64,000 nucleotides of DNA from Fimenecus sp045655645 (GCA_045655645.1 JAZOPS010000049.1:1-64000); one strand, 5' to 3'; shown: positions 7,645 to 16,168, counted from the first letter of the stretch. The notes: a model not told the origin generated them from the letters alone. A program made the numbers and translations.

Positions 7645-8161
7645 TAAAATTTTAAACACAGTTTATGATTTTGCTTCCGTATTACTGGCTGCTGTATTAG
7701 CGGTCAGTATTATATTTACTTTTTTCTTTAAGATTTCAACTGTTGTTGGTGAGTCGATGGAAAATACTTTGCACGAAGGCGAAAGCTTGTTAATTACAGC
7801 GATTAACGGCGACATAAAAAATGGTGATGTTGTTGTTATTTCTCAACCCAATAGTTATGATTTGGTTTTAATAAAAAGAGTAATTGGAACAGCGGGGCAG
7901 ACTATTACATTTGATAAAAAAACTAGAAGTGTATTTGTTGATGGCGTTGAACTTGAAGAAGACTATATTAAAGAAAAAATGCTGTTTTTCTATGGTATGA
8001 ATAACAGCTATACTGTTCCTGAAGGCAAACTTTTTGTAATGGGTGACAATCGTAATAACTCTGCAGATAGTCGTGACCCGGGAATAGGTATGATAGATGA
8101 GAGATATGTAGTCGGTAAAGTTTTTTATAAAATTGGCGATACAAAACTTTTTAATTCTTAA
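7631..8161 (+). CDS. lepB: Signal peptidase I (second of a tandem pair)
   Basis: A 176-residue paralogue of the preceding gene, with a shorter cytoplasmic N-terminus, one transmembrane helix (LLAAVLAVSIIFTFFF), catalytic Ser in GESMENTL, Lys in IKRVIGTAGQ and box E GDNRNNSADSRDPG. All catalytic residues are kept, so both copies should be active. Candidate starts are ATG at 7631 and 7637, both inside the end of the upstream gene. No good ribosome binding site is visible, which suggests coupling to termination of the first gene. The two copies differ substantially in the substrate-binding loop between the Ser and Lys boxes and after it, so different specificity is possible. Confidence 0.9.
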   Translation: MTMNNKILNTVYDFASVLLAAVLAVSIIFTFFFKISTVVGESMENTLHEGESLLITAINGDIKNGDVVVISQPNSYDLVLIKRVIGTAGQTITFDKKTRSVFVDGVELEEDYIKEKMLFFYGMNNSYTVPEGKLFVMGDNRNNSADSRDPGIGMIDERYVVGKVFYKIGDTKLFNS

Positions 8162-8178
8162 AGTTTAGGAGAATAAAA

Positions 8179-9048
8179 ATGGCTGATACTCAAAGACAAG
8201 TTGTTCAGTGGTTTCCAGGTCACATGGCAAAAACCCGTCGTCTTATCAAAGAAAGTTTGCCACTTGTTGACGGTGTAACAGAAATTATTGACGCAAGAAT
8301 TCCAATTAGCAGTTCAAACCCTGAACTTGAAGAATTAATTAATGGTAAACCTAGAATTGTTCTTTTAAACAAATGTGATTTAGCAGATAAAAATGCTACA
8401 AATCAGTGGGTGGATTATTATAAGAACAAAGGAATAAAAGCTATTCCTGTTGATTGCAGAACGGGTAAAGGACTCAATAATTACATTGTTGCTGTTCGTG
8501 AAGTTCTTAAAGATGTTATCAAAAAGAATGAAGACAGGGGAATGCCGGGCAAGGCACTTCGTATTATGGTTGTTGGAATTCCTAATACCGGCAAATCTTC
8601 CTTTATCAACCGTATGGCAGGGTCTGCTAAAGCAAAAGTAGCTGATAAAGCAGGTGTTACAAAACACAACCAATGGTTCCCGATAGGTAATGGTATTGAA
8701 TTGCTTGATACCCCGGGCGTGTTATGGCCAAAATTTGATGACCCAAAGGTTGGCGACAGACTTGCATTTATAGGTTCTGTTAAAGATGAAATTTTAGATG
8801 CTGAAACTTTGGCAATAAGACTTTTAGAAGTTATGAAAACTGATTATGCTGACAGACTTTCTGAAAGATATAAAATTCTAGATTTTCAAGATAAAGAAGC
8901 TTGGGAAGTCCTTGAAATGATTGGCAAAAAACGCGGTATGATGATTAAGGGTGGCGACATTGACTATGAACGCGCATCTGTAATGTTGCTTGATGAATAC
9001 CGTGGTGGCAAATTAGGCGCAATTTCATTAGAAAGACCGGTGAAATAA
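8179..9048 (+). CDS. rbgA: Ribosome biogenesis GTPase RbgA (YlqF)
   Basis: A 289-residue circularly permuted GTPase that by family knowledge acts late in 50S subunit assembly. The N-terminal WFPGHMAKTRR is diagnostic. The G motifs come in permuted order: G4 NKCD, then G1 GIPNTGKSS, then G3 DTPG. A C-terminal helical domain (KKRGMMIKGGDIDYERA) completes the protein at normal length. The start follows TTTAGGAGAA. It precedes rnhB by one base, a very common Firmicute pair. Confidence 0.95.
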   Translation: MADTQRQVVQWFPGHMAKTRRLIKESLPLVDGVTEIIDARIPISSSNPELEELINGKPRIVLLNKCDLADKNATNQWVDYYKNKGIKAIPVDCRTGKGLNNYIVAVREVLKDVIKKNEDRGMPGKALRIMVVGIPNTGKSSFINRMAGSAKAKVADKAGVTKHNQWFPIGNGIELLDTPGVLWPKFDDPKVGDRLAFIGSVKDEILDAETLAIRLLEVMKTDYADRLSERYKILDFQDKEAWEVLEMIGKKRGMMIKGGDIDYERASVMLLDEYRGGKLGAISLERPVK

Positions 9049-9049
9049 T

Positions 9050-9658
9050 ATGGATTATTCTTATGAAAAACTTGCCATAGAAAAAGGTTTTAAAACAATT
9101 TGTGGAATTGATGAAGCCGGTCGCGGGCCATTGGCAGGTCCTGTTTATGCCGCAGCGGTTATTTTGCCAATTGACCTCGAAATAGATGGACTCAACGATT
9201 CAAAAAAACTCACTGAAAAGAAACGCGAAGCATTGTTTGATGTAATTTGTGAAAAAGCAATTTCTTATTCTATTGGCATTGCAACAGAAGAAGAAATTGA
9301 TGAAATCAATATTTTAAATGCTACTTTTTTAGCAATGAGAAGAGCAGTTGATGGATTATCAGTAAAACCCGATTATGCATTGATTGATGGTAATCAACAT
9401 CCAAGATTATCTATTCCAGACGAAACTGTTGTCAAGGGTGATGGTAAGAGCATGTCAATTGCAGCTGCATCAATTCTTGCAAAAGTAAGTCGAGACCGTT
9501 TTATGCTCCAAATTGCTGAAAAATATCCTGAATATTGTTTTGAAAAGCATAAAGGTTACGGCACAAAACTTCATTATGAAATGATTGAAAAATATGGTGT
9601 TGCACCAATACACAGAAGGTCTTTTCTTAAAAAGATTTTAGGCGATAGCAATGGATAA
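9050..9658 (+). CDS. rnhB: Ribonuclease HII
   Basis: A 202-residue RNase HII that removes ribonucleotides from DNA and cleaves RNA-DNA hybrids. The catalytic core begins CGIDEAGRGPLAGPVYAAAV with Asp21 and Glu22; a further Asp lies in ALIDGN and the last acidic position is within SIAAASILAKVSRDR. Start is one base after the rbgA stop, with GGTGA in the end of rbgA as ribosome binding site. It overlaps yraN by 8 bases. Confidence 0.95.
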   Translation: MDYSYEKLAIEKGFKTICGIDEAGRGPLAGPVYAAAVILPIDLEIDGLNDSKKLTEKKREALFDVICEKAISYSIGIATEEEIDEINILNATFLAMRRAVDGLSVKPDYALIDGNQHPRLSIPDETVVKGDGKSMSIAAASILAKVSRDRFMLQIAEKYPEYCFEKHKGYGTKLHYEMIEKYGVAPIHRRSFLKKILGDSNG

Positions 9659-10016
9659 ACGCTTGATTGGTGAATACGGTGAGATTGTCGCAGCAAGATA
9701 TCTTAGAAAGCACGGTTACATAATTGTTGAAGGTAATTATCATTGTAAATTCGGTGAAATTGATATTGTTGCAGAAGATAAAAAATATGTTGTCTTTGTT
9801 GAAGTTAAAACCCGAAGCGATGGAATGAAATATTCACCTTCTGACGCAGTTGATAGTACCAAAAGAGCAAAAATCATAGCATCATCACAAATTTATTTGA
9901 AAAATTATGAGTTTAATCGTCAACCACGATTTGATATCATTGAAGTTTATTTTAAAGTTGATGAACCTGTAAAAATTAATCATATTGAAAATGCGTTTGA
10001 TTCACAAGGAATTTAA
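9651..10016 (+). CDS. UPF0102/YraN family nuclease-fold protein
   Basis: A 121-residue UPF0102 protein. The family has an endonuclease-like (Holliday-junction-resolvase-type) fold of unproven function. Visible are GEYGEIVAARYLRKHGY, then FGEIDIVAEDKKYVVFVEVKTR, which holds the D...E-V-K active-site pattern. It starts inside rnhB (8-base overlap) and is the last gene of the hprK-led run. The rnhB-yraN pair is widely conserved, which suggests a DNA repair or replication role by association only. Confidence 0.9.
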   Translation: MDKRLIGEYGEIVAARYLRKHGYIIVEGNYHCKFGEIDIVAEDKKYVVFVEVKTRSDGMKYSPSDAVDSTKRAKIIASSQIYLKNYEFNRQPRFDIIEVYFKVDEPVKINHIENAFDSQGI

Positions 10017-10027
10017 CCATTTTAATA

Positions 10028-10056
10028 TTGAAATGAATTATTATTTATGTTAGAAT
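10028..10056 (+). promoter_or_regulatory. Sigma-A promoter of thrC
   Basis: TTGAAA (10028-10033), a 17-base spacer and TAGAAT (10051-10056), with a TATG extension one base before the -10. It lies 25 bases before the ATG. Confidence 0.65.
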
Positions 10057-10080
10057 ACCACACGAAAAGGATGTGTTCTT

Positions 10081-11574
10081 ATGTTTTATACAAGTACAAG
10101 AGATAAGTCGGTTAAGGTAACTGCTGCCGAAGCAATTGCTAAAGGTATTTCATCAGAAGGTGGGCTTTTTGTTCCTACTGAAATCCCACAGATTTCTCTT
10201 GAATTTATTAAAAAACTCGTACCAATGAGTTACATTGAAAGAGCAAAAGAAATTTTGAGACTTTATCTCACAGATTTTACAGAAGATGAACTTTCAATGT
10301 GCGTTGAAGGTGCATACAAAGCTGGTAAATTCAGCTCTGAAAAGGTTGCTCCATTATATAAATTATCAGATACAGCAAACGTTCTTGAGTTATGGAGAGG
10401 CCCAACTTGTGCATTTAAAGATATGGCACTTCAGTTATTGCCATACCTTCTTACAGTTTCAGCAGGAAAGACAGTTAAGGATACTGAAATCGTAATCCTC
10501 GTTGCAACATCAGGTGATACAGGTAAGGCTGCTCTCGAAGGATTTGCAGATGTTCCTAATACAAAGATTCTTGTTTTCTATCCTGTTGACGGTGTCAGCC
10601 CAATGCAGAAACTTCAAATGACAACTCAGGAAGGCTCAAATGTTAGTGTTTGTGCAATTGAAGGTAACTTTGACGATGCACAGTCAGGTGTTAAAAAGAT
10701 TTTCACAGACAAGGATATTGAAAAGAAATTCAAGGAAAATGGGCTTGCATTCTCATCAGCTAACTCAATCAACTGGGGTCGTCTTGTGCCACAGATTGTT
10801 TATTATGTATCAGCATATTGTGATATGCTTGAAAACGGTGAACTTAAAAATGGTGAAGCAATGAACGTTGTTGTACCAACAGGAAACTTTGGTAACATTC
10901 TTGCAGCATATTATGCAAAAGAAATGGGTGTACCTGTAAAAACACTTATTTGTGCTTCAAATGCTAATAATGTTCTTACTGATTTCTTAACAAGTGGCAC
11001 TTATGATAAAAACAGAGATTTCTATTGCACAACATCACCATCAATGGATATTCTTATTTCAAGCAACCTTGAAAGACTTTTATTCCATCTCTGCGGTGAA
11101 AATGACGTACAGGTAGCAGAATGGATGTCATCACTTAATAATGGTGGTAAATATACAGTTTCTGCAGAAGTTGCAGAAAAAGTAAAATCATTGTTTGCTG
11201 CTGGATGCTGTGATGACGCAGAAATAAAAGCAACAATCGGCAAGGTGTTTGATGAAAAAGACTATCTTTGTGACACACATACAGCAGTTGCTGTTAAGGT
11301 CTATGAAGATTATGTAGAAAAAACAGGGGATAAAACACCAACAGTTATTGCTTCAACAGCAAACCCATATAAATTCTCTGCTAGCGTTCTTTCAGCAATT
11401 ACTGATGAAATTAAAGCTGATAACGAATTTGATATGGTTGACGAATTATTCCAGAAATCAAACGAACCTGTTCCACAGCAACTTGCAACTCTTAAAGGCA
11501 AAACACCAAGATTTACTGGTGTTGCAAAGAAAGAGGATATGAAACAAGTTGTGTTTGATATGTTGGGTATATAA
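10081..11574 (+). CDS. thrC: Threonine synthase
   Basis: A 497-residue PLP enzyme that converts O-phosphohomoserine to threonine. The N-terminus FYTSTRDKS and the PLP-lysine segment GPTCAFKDM (Lys113) identify the long class of threonine synthases; VATSGDTGKAALEGF is the phosphate/substrate loop and PTGNFGN the cofactor-binding loop. Start follows AAAAGGATG. It has its own promoter and ends at a hairpin shared with the converging DUF1540 gene. No T-box or threonine attenuator is visible in the 64-base leader. Confidence 0.95.
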   Translation: MFYTSTRDKSVKVTAAEAIAKGISSEGGLFVPTEIPQISLEFIKKLVPMSYIERAKEILRLYLTDFTEDELSMCVEGAYKAGKFSSEKVAPLYKLSDTANVLELWRGPTCAFKDMALQLLPYLLTVSAGKTVKDTEIVILVATSGDTGKAALEGFADVPNTKILVFYPVDGVSPMQKLQMTTQEGSNVSVCAIEGNFDDAQSGVKKIFTDKDIEKKFKENGLAFSSANSINWGRLVPQIVYYVSAYCDMLENGELKNGEAMNVVVPTGNFGNILAAYYAKEMGVPVKTLICASNANNVLTDFLTSGTYDKNRDFYCTTSPSMDILISSNLERLLFHLCGENDVQVAEWMSSLNNGGKYTVSAEVAEKVKSLFAAGCCDDAEIKATIGKVFDEKDYLCDTHTAVAVKVYEDYVEKTGDKTPTVIASTANPYKFSASVLSAITDEIKADNEFDMVDELFQKSNEPVPQQLATLKGKTPRFTGVAKKEDMKQVVFDMLGI

Positions 11575-11590
11575 CACAATAATAACTAAT

Positions 11591-11626
11591 GCGGAAGCTG
11601 TTTTGCTTAGAAGCTTCCGCATTTGA
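11591..11626. terminator. Hairpin between converging thrC and DUF1540 gene
   Basis: The perfect 9-bp inverted repeat GCGGAAGCT (11591-11599) and AGCTTCCGC (11612-11620) is followed by ATTTGAATTT. The tail is only moderately T-rich, so termination is probable rather than certain; its place between convergent genes supports it. Confidence 0.65.
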
Positions 11627-11633
11627 ATTTGAG

Positions 11634-11798
11634 TTATTCTACATCTCTTGTATTAAGTTTGAAAGTTGCACATCTTGTGTCGTCACAAGAACAAGCGCTG
11701 TGTGTACCTACCTTAATACCGTCTGCAGTGCAATTCATGTGTCCGTCATTAAAAATGCAATGACAAGCATCGCAAGTAATGTTTCTATTCTTATCCAT
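11634..11798 (-). CDS. DUF1540 family cysteine-rich small protein
   Basis: A 54-residue protein read on the minus strand from an ATG at 11798, with a perfect GAAAGGAGG ribosome binding site at normal spacing. It contains seven cysteines (9, 12, 14, 23, 36, 38, 43). The pattern C-D-A-C-H-C-I-F-N-x5-C-T-A-D-G-I, then C-S-C and C-A-T-F, matches the DUF1540 consensus, a family of presumed metal-binding proteins common in Clostridia and of unknown function. The cysteine spacing suggests zinc or iron-sulfur binding. It is easy to miss because of its size and because an 84-codon open frame lies opposite. Confidence 0.85.
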   Translation of the reverse strand: MDKNRNITCDACHCIFNDGHMNCTADGIKVGTHSACSCDDTRCATFKLNTRDVE

Positions 11799-11866
11799 TT
11801 TGTTAGCCTCCTTTCAATTTTATTTTTTGAAAGAAATTTATAATTATTCACAGGAGAAATTACCTT

Positions 11867-12559
11867 ATGTCAGTTTTTGTAATCGGTGATACGCATCTCT
11901 CTTTTTCAACAGATAAACCGATGAATATTTTTAAAGGGTGGGATGATTACGAATTCCGCCTTGAAAAGAATTGGCAAAAATTGGTTGATAAGGATGATAC
12001 TGTTATAATAGCAGGGGACACTTCTTGGGGAATGAGCCTTGAAGAAAGTGAAAAAGATTTTGAGTTTTTACACAACTTAAATGGTAAAAAAATCATTTTA
12101 AAAGGTAATCACGATTATTGGTGGAACACCGCAACAAAAATGAATAAATTTCTTGCAGAAAAAGGTTTTGATTCTCTAAACTTTTTGCACAACAATGCAT
12201 TTAAAGTTGATGACATTGCAATCGCGGGTAGTCGTGGTTGGTTTTTTGACGCAGAAAGTGAAAACATAGATAAAGTATTAGCTCGTGAATGTGAAAGAAT
12301 TCAGCGTTCGATTGATATGGCAAAAGATTTGGGTGGGGAGATTGTAGTTTTCCTTCATTATCCACCAGTTTCAATGTATAAAGATTGTGACCCGATAGTT
12401 GAAGTGCTTGTGCGAAACAATATAAAGCGTTGCTATTATGGTCATCTTCACGGTGGGGCAATAAAGGGCGCACTTAATGGTGAAAAATACGGAATAGATT
12501 TTAAACTTGTTTCGGCAGATTATCTTGAATTTTGCCCTTTACACATTAAATCCAAGTAA
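11867..12559 (+). CDS. Metallophosphoesterase (calcineurin-like)
   Basis: A 230-residue cytosolic protein with the full calcineurin-like metal site: GDTHL near the N-terminus, AGDTSWGM, LKGNHDYWW, a histidine in FLHYPPV, and GHLHGGA near the C-terminus. The fold hydrolyses phosphomono- or diesters with two metal ions. The substrate cannot be read from sequence; the compact single-domain form without a signal peptide is common in Clostridia. Start has ACAGGAGAAAT upstream. It appears monocistronic, with the strong tig promoter beginning 60 bases after its stop. Confidence 0.85.
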   Translation: MSVFVIGDTHLSFSTDKPMNIFKGWDDYEFRLEKNWQKLVDKDDTVIIAGDTSWGMSLEESEKDFEFLHNLNGKKIILKGNHDYWWNTATKMNKFLAEKGFDSLNFLHNNAFKVDDIAIAGSRGWFFDAESENIDKVLARECERIQRSIDMAKDLGGEIVVFLHYPPVSMYKDCDPIVEVLVRNNIKRCYYGHLHGGAIKGALNGEKYGIDFKLVSADYLEFCPLHIKSK

Positions 12560-12617
12560 TTTATCAAAAAAACACTATTATTTTTGTTAAAATAGCAAGA
12601 AAAACTTATGGAAAATA

Positions 12618-12646
12618 TTGTATTTAATGTTTTTCTATGTTATAAT
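12618..12646 (+). promoter_or_regulatory. Extended -10 promoter of tig
   Basis: TTGTAT (12618-12623), a 17-base spacer and TATAAT (12641-12646), with TATG immediately before (TATG-T-TATAAT). It lies 55 bases before the trigger factor start. Confidence 0.75.
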
Positions 12647-12701
12647 ATATTGAATTTTTCAGTAAAAATCTTAAAACAATGATATTCGGGAGGAATATTA
12701 A

Positions 12702-14120
12702 ATGTTAAAAACATCAAACAAAGTAGAAACAAATGTTTATGAGCTTGAAATTGCTATCAGTGGCGAAGCTTTTGAAGCTGCTGTTCAGAAGGCATATTTA
12801 AAGCAGAGAAAGAACATTGCAATCAATGGTTTTAGAAAGGGCAAAGCTCCAAGAGCATTCATCGAAAGAGTTTATGGTGAAGGCGTTTTCTATGAAGATG
12901 CACTTGAAATTCTTTATCCAGATGCAGTTGCAGAAGCAATTAAAGAAGCAGACCTCGACGTAATTGATACTCCATTTGACCTTGATGTACCAGAAATTGG
13001 TAAAGATGGTGTAACTCTTAAGTTGAAAGTTACAGTTAAACCAGAAGTTAAACTCGGCAAATATAAGGGCGTTAAAGCAACAAAGCCTGCTGTTAAGGTT
13101 GCTGCTGATGAAGTTAAAGCAGAACTCGCAAAAATGCAAGAACAGAACTCAAGAATGGTTTCTGTTGATAACAGAGCTGTTAAGAAGAATGATACAGCAG
13201 TTATCGACTTCGAAGGTTTTGTTGACGGCGTTGCATTTGACGGCGGTAAAGCTGAAATGTATGAACTTGTAATTGGTAGCGGTTCATTTATTCCAGGTTT
13301 TGAAGACCAGATTATCGGTCACAAGATTGGCGAAGAATTTGACGTTAATGTTACATTCCCAGCAGAATATCAAGAAAACCTTGCATCAAAAGATGCTGTT
13401 TTCAAAATTAAACTTCACGAAATCAAAGTTAAAGAACTTCCTGCTCTTGATGATGAGTTTGTTAAAGATGTTAGCGAGTTCGATACACTTGATGAACTTA
13501 AAAAGAGCATTAAAAAGCAACTTGAAGATGCAAAGAAAGCTGAAGCAGATAACAAAGTTACAGCTGACATTCTTGAAACAGTTGCAAATGGCATTAAAGC
13601 AGAAATTCCTGCTTGCATGATTGAAAAAGCAATTGACGATATCGTTAACGATTTCGCTTACAGACTTCAAATGCAGGGTCTTGACCTTGACACATACCTT
13701 ATGTACACAGGTATGGAAAAAGACAAGTTCAGAGAAGGTTACAAAGAGAACGCAGAAGCTCAGGTTAAACTTCAACTTGCTCTTGAAGAAATCGTTAAAG
13801 CTGAAAAGATTGAAGCTAGTGATGATGATATTGCTGCTGAATATGACAGACTTGCAAAGATGTATAATATGGATGTTGACGCAGTTAAGAAAGCAATTTC
13901 TGCTGATGCACTCAAAGATGACATCACATCAAGAAAAGCAGTTGACTTTGTAAAAGAAAACGCAGTAATTACTGAAGAAAAAGCAGCAGCTAAGAAGACA
14001 GCAGAAAAGAAAGAAACTGCTGAAAAGAAACCAGCTGCTAAAAAAGAAACAGCAAAGAAAGAAACTGCTAAAAAGCCAGCAGCAAAAAAGACAACAAAAA
14101 AAGCAGCAGATGCTGAATAA
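12702..14120 (+). CDS. tig: Trigger factor with Lys/Ala-rich C-terminal tail
   Basis: A 472-residue ribosome-associated chaperone and peptidyl-prolyl isomerase. The ribosome-binding domain includes INGFRKGKAPRAFIE (family signature GFRxGKxP); the FKBP-type domain follows (DTAVIDFEGFVDGVAFDGG, then GSGSFIPGFEDQIIG); the rest is the helical chaperone domain. After about residue 425 comes a low-complexity extension made of repeated AAKK, AEKK, ETAKK and KPAAKK units, rich in Lys, Ala, Glu and Thr, which ordinary trigger factors lack and which resembles histone H1-like tails. It precedes clpP and clpX, the classic tig-clpP-clpX order. Confidence 0.95.
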   Translation: MLKTSNKVETNVYELEIAISGEAFEAAVQKAYLKQRKNIAINGFRKGKAPRAFIERVYGEGVFYEDALEILYPDAVAEAIKEADLDVIDTPFDLDVPEIGKDGVTLKLKVTVKPEVKLGKYKGVKATKPAVKVAADEVKAELAKMQEQNSRMVSVDNRAVKKNDTAVIDFEGFVDGVAFDGGKAEMYELVIGSGSFIPGFEDQIIGHKIGEEFDVNVTFPAEYQENLASKDAVFKIKLHEIKVKELPALDDEFVKDVSEFDTLDELKKSIKKQLEDAKKAEADNKVTADILETVANGIKAEIPACMIEKAIDDIVNDFAYRLQMQGLDLDTYLMYTGMEKDKFREGYKENAEAQVKLQLALEEIVKAEKIEASDDDIAAEYDRLAKMYNMDVDAVKKAISADALKDDITSRKAVDFVKENAVITEEKAAAKKTAEKKETAEKKPAAKKETAKKETAKKPAAKKTTKKAADAE

Positions 14121-14147
14121 TCAAAAAATATAAGTTTAAGTGTTGAA

Positions 14148-14182
14148 GAATTGTCCAATAATTAATAGGGCAATTCTTTAAT
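14148..14182 (+). terminator. Weak hairpin between tig and clpP
   Basis: GAATTGTCC (14148-14156) pairs with GGGCAATTC (14168-14176) with one G:U pair, followed by TTTAATGCTTTT. It may attenuate transcription from tig into clpP. Confidence 0.5.
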
Positions 14183-14217
14183 GCTTTTCATAAGTTTTAA
14201 ACGGAGGTTATATTATT

Positions 14218-14799
14218 ATGGCACTTGTACCATACGTTGTTGAACAAACAAACAGGGGTGAAAGACAATACGATATTTTTTCAAGACTCTTAAATGACAG
14301 AATTATCGTTTTGTCAGATGAGGTTAATGATGCAACTGCATCTTTGGTCGTTGCTCAGTTACTTTATCTTGAGGGACAGGATAGCGAAAAAGATATAAGC
14401 CTTTATATTAATAGTCCAGGCGGCTCAGTTTCAGCAGGGCTTGCAATTTATGACACAATGCAATACATTAAGTGTGATGTTTCAACTATTTGTATGGGTA
14501 TGGCAGCAAGTATGGGCGCATTCTTGCTTTCATCTGGAGCAAAAGGTAAGAGATTTGCTCTTCCAAATAGTGAAATTATGATTCATCAACCTTTAGGTGG
14601 TGCACAAGGTCAGGCAAGCGATATTAAAATTGCTGCTGAACACATTCTCAGAACAAGAGAAAAACTTAACAAAATCCTTGCTGAAAATACAGGAAGACCA
14701 ATTGAACAAATTGCTCTTGATACAGAGCGCGACAATTGGCTCTCAGCTCAAGAAGCAATGGATTATGGCATTGTAGATAAGGTTTTCTATAAGAGATAA
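14218..14799 (+). CDS. clpP: ATP-dependent Clp protease proteolytic subunit ClpP
   Basis: A 193-residue serine peptidase that forms the double-heptamer chamber of the ClpXP protease. The catalytic triad is visible: Ser98 in GMAASMGAFLL, His123 in EIMIHQPLGGAQGQASDI and Asp172 in TERDNWLSAQEA. The substrate-binding strand YINSPGGSVSAGLAIYDTM is intact and the length is standard. Start follows a strong ACGGAGG. It lies 11 bases upstream of clpX. Confidence 0.97.
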   Translation: MALVPYVVEQTNRGERQYDIFSRLLNDRIIVLSDEVNDATASLVVAQLLYLEGQDSEKDISLYINSPGGSVSAGLAIYDTMQYIKCDVSTICMGMAASMGAFLLSSGAKGKRFALPNSEIMIHQPLGGAQGQASDIKIAAEHILRTREKLNKILAENTGRPIEQIALDTERDNWLSAQEAMDYGIVDKVFYKR

Positions 14800-14810
14800 G
14801 GAGCTAATTT

Positions 14811-16121
14811 ATGGCTAGAGAAAACGATAAAGAAAGAAATGTAAGATGTTCTTTCTGTGGTAAGACACAGGAACAAGTTGAAAAACTTATCGCTGGTCCA
14901 GGCGTTTATATCTGTGATGAATGTATCGAACTTTGTATGGGCATCATTGATGAAAACGCTGATAGAGGTTATAAACCATCAGGTAAAAAAGTGAAACTTG
15001 AAGAAAAAGTTTTACCAAAACCACAAGATATTAAGGCAAAACTTGACGAATATGTTGTTGGTCAGGATGAAGCTAAAAAAGCTTTGAGTGTTGCAGTTTA
15101 TAATCACTACAAGAGAATATATCATGGTTGTGACACTGATGTAGAAATTCAAAAGAGCAATGTTGTGCTTTTGGGACCAACTGGTGTGGGTAAAACAGTC
15201 CTTGCACAGACTCTTGCAAAAATTATTGATGTGCCATTTGCAATTGCCGATGCTACAACACTTACAGAAGCTGGTTATGTTGGTGAAGATGTTGAAAACA
15301 TTCTTTTAAGACTTATTCAGGCAGCTGATTTTGATGTTGAAAAAGCAGAGCGTGGAATTATTTATGTTGATGAAATTGATAAGATTGCAAGAAAGAGTGA
15401 AAATCCTTCAATTACTCGTGATGTAAGTGGTGAAGGTGTTCAGCAAGCACTCTTAAAAATTCTTGAAGGAACAATTTCAAATGTTCCACCACAAGGCGGC
15501 AGAAAACATCCACAACAAGAATTTATTCAGATTGACACTTCAAATATTCTCTTTATTTGCGGTGGCGCTTTTGATGGGATTGAAAAAATAGTTGAAAAGC
15601 GAACAGGTAATTCTGCTCTTGGTTTTGGTGCAGAAATTAAGAACAAATCTGAACTGGAACTTGAAGATGTTTATTCAAAAGTAATCGCACAAGATTTGGT
15701 TAAATTTGGTCTTATTCCTGAACTTGTTGGTCGTGTTCCTGTAATCACAGCACTAAAACAACTTTCTAAAGAAGATTTAATCAGAATTCTTTCTGAACCT
15801 AAAAATGCACTGTTAAAACAATTTAAAGCGTTATTCCAGATGGACGATGTTGAACTCGAATTTACCGATGATGCATTGGTTGCAATCGCTGAGAAAACAC
15901 TTGAAAAGAAAACAGGTGCTCGTGGTCTTCGTGGCATAATGGAATCTGTTTTGATGCCAATTATGTATGATACACCATCTGAGCATACTATTTCTAAAGT
16001 TATCATTACTCGTGATTGTGTTGAAAATGGTGCTGAACCGGAAATTCTTCGCGATGAAAACAGAAAACCCAATATTTTAACATCAAAGAATATTGGTAAA
16101 ACAAATAAAAAAGCAATATAA
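14811..16121 (+). CDS. clpX: ATP-dependent Clp protease ATP-binding subunit ClpX
   Basis: A 436-residue AAA+ unfoldase that feeds substrates to ClpP. The N-terminal zinc-binding domain has Cys13, Cys16, Cys35 and Cys38. Walker A is GPTGVGKT (122-129), Walker B IIYVDEID (183-190), and the pore/ClpP-contact region includes RDVSGEGVQQALLK and the IGF-like loop within NSALGFGAE. The C-terminal sensor-2 region (KKTGARGLRGIMES) is complete. Start follows AAGGAGC. Confidence 0.97.
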   Translation: MARENDKERNVRCSFCGKTQEQVEKLIAGPGVYICDECIELCMGIIDENADRGYKPSGKKVKLEEKVLPKPQDIKAKLDEYVVGQDEAKKALSVAVYNHYKRIYHGCDTDVEIQKSNVVLLGPTGVGKTVLAQTLAKIIDVPFAIADATTLTEAGYVGEDVENILLRLIQAADFDVEKAERGIIYVDEIDKIARKSENPSITRDVSGEGVQQALLKILEGTISNVPPQGGRKHPQQEFIQIDTSNILFICGGAFDGIEKIVEKRTGNSALGFGAEIKNKSELELEDVYSKVIAQDLVKFGLIPELVGRVPVITALKQLSKEDLIRILSEPKNALLKQFKALFQMDDVELEFTDDALVAIAEKTLEKKTGARGLRGIMESVLMPIMYDTPSEHTISKVIITRDCVENGAEPEILRDENRKPNILTSKNIGKTNKKAI

Positions 16122-16129
16122 ATAATCAG

Positions 16130-16147
16130 GCCACGGGAAACCGTGGC
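16130..16147 (+). other. GAAA-capped hairpin after clpX
   Basis: GCCACGG, a GAAA tetraloop and CCGTGGC form a very stable 7-bp hairpin 9 bases after the clpX stop. It has no U-tract, so it is not a classical terminator; it could protect the 3' end of a processed tig-clpP-clpX mRNA or reduce read-through into the permease gene. Confidence 0.6.
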
Positions 16148-16168
16148 TTGCATATTGTAGGTGTGAAA

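Noticed and set aside
10017..10080. T-box or leader-peptide control of thrC
   Set aside because: The 64-base gap holds only a promoter and ribosome binding site; there is no hairpin or threonine-codon run.
11589..11843. 84-codon plus-strand open frame after thrC
   Set aside because: It has no ribosome binding site, begins inside the thrC hairpin and runs antisense to the DUF1540 gene, which has a perfect ribosome binding site and a recognisable family pattern.
13386..13775. Minus-strand open frames opposite tig (129 and 67 codons)
   Set aside because: They are Phe/Cys/Asn-rich shadows created by the Lys/Glu-rich codons of tig.
15671..16153. 160-codon minus-strand open frame opposite clpX
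   Set aside because: It is antisense to the conserved C-terminal half of ClpX and has Ser-rich, low-complexity composition.
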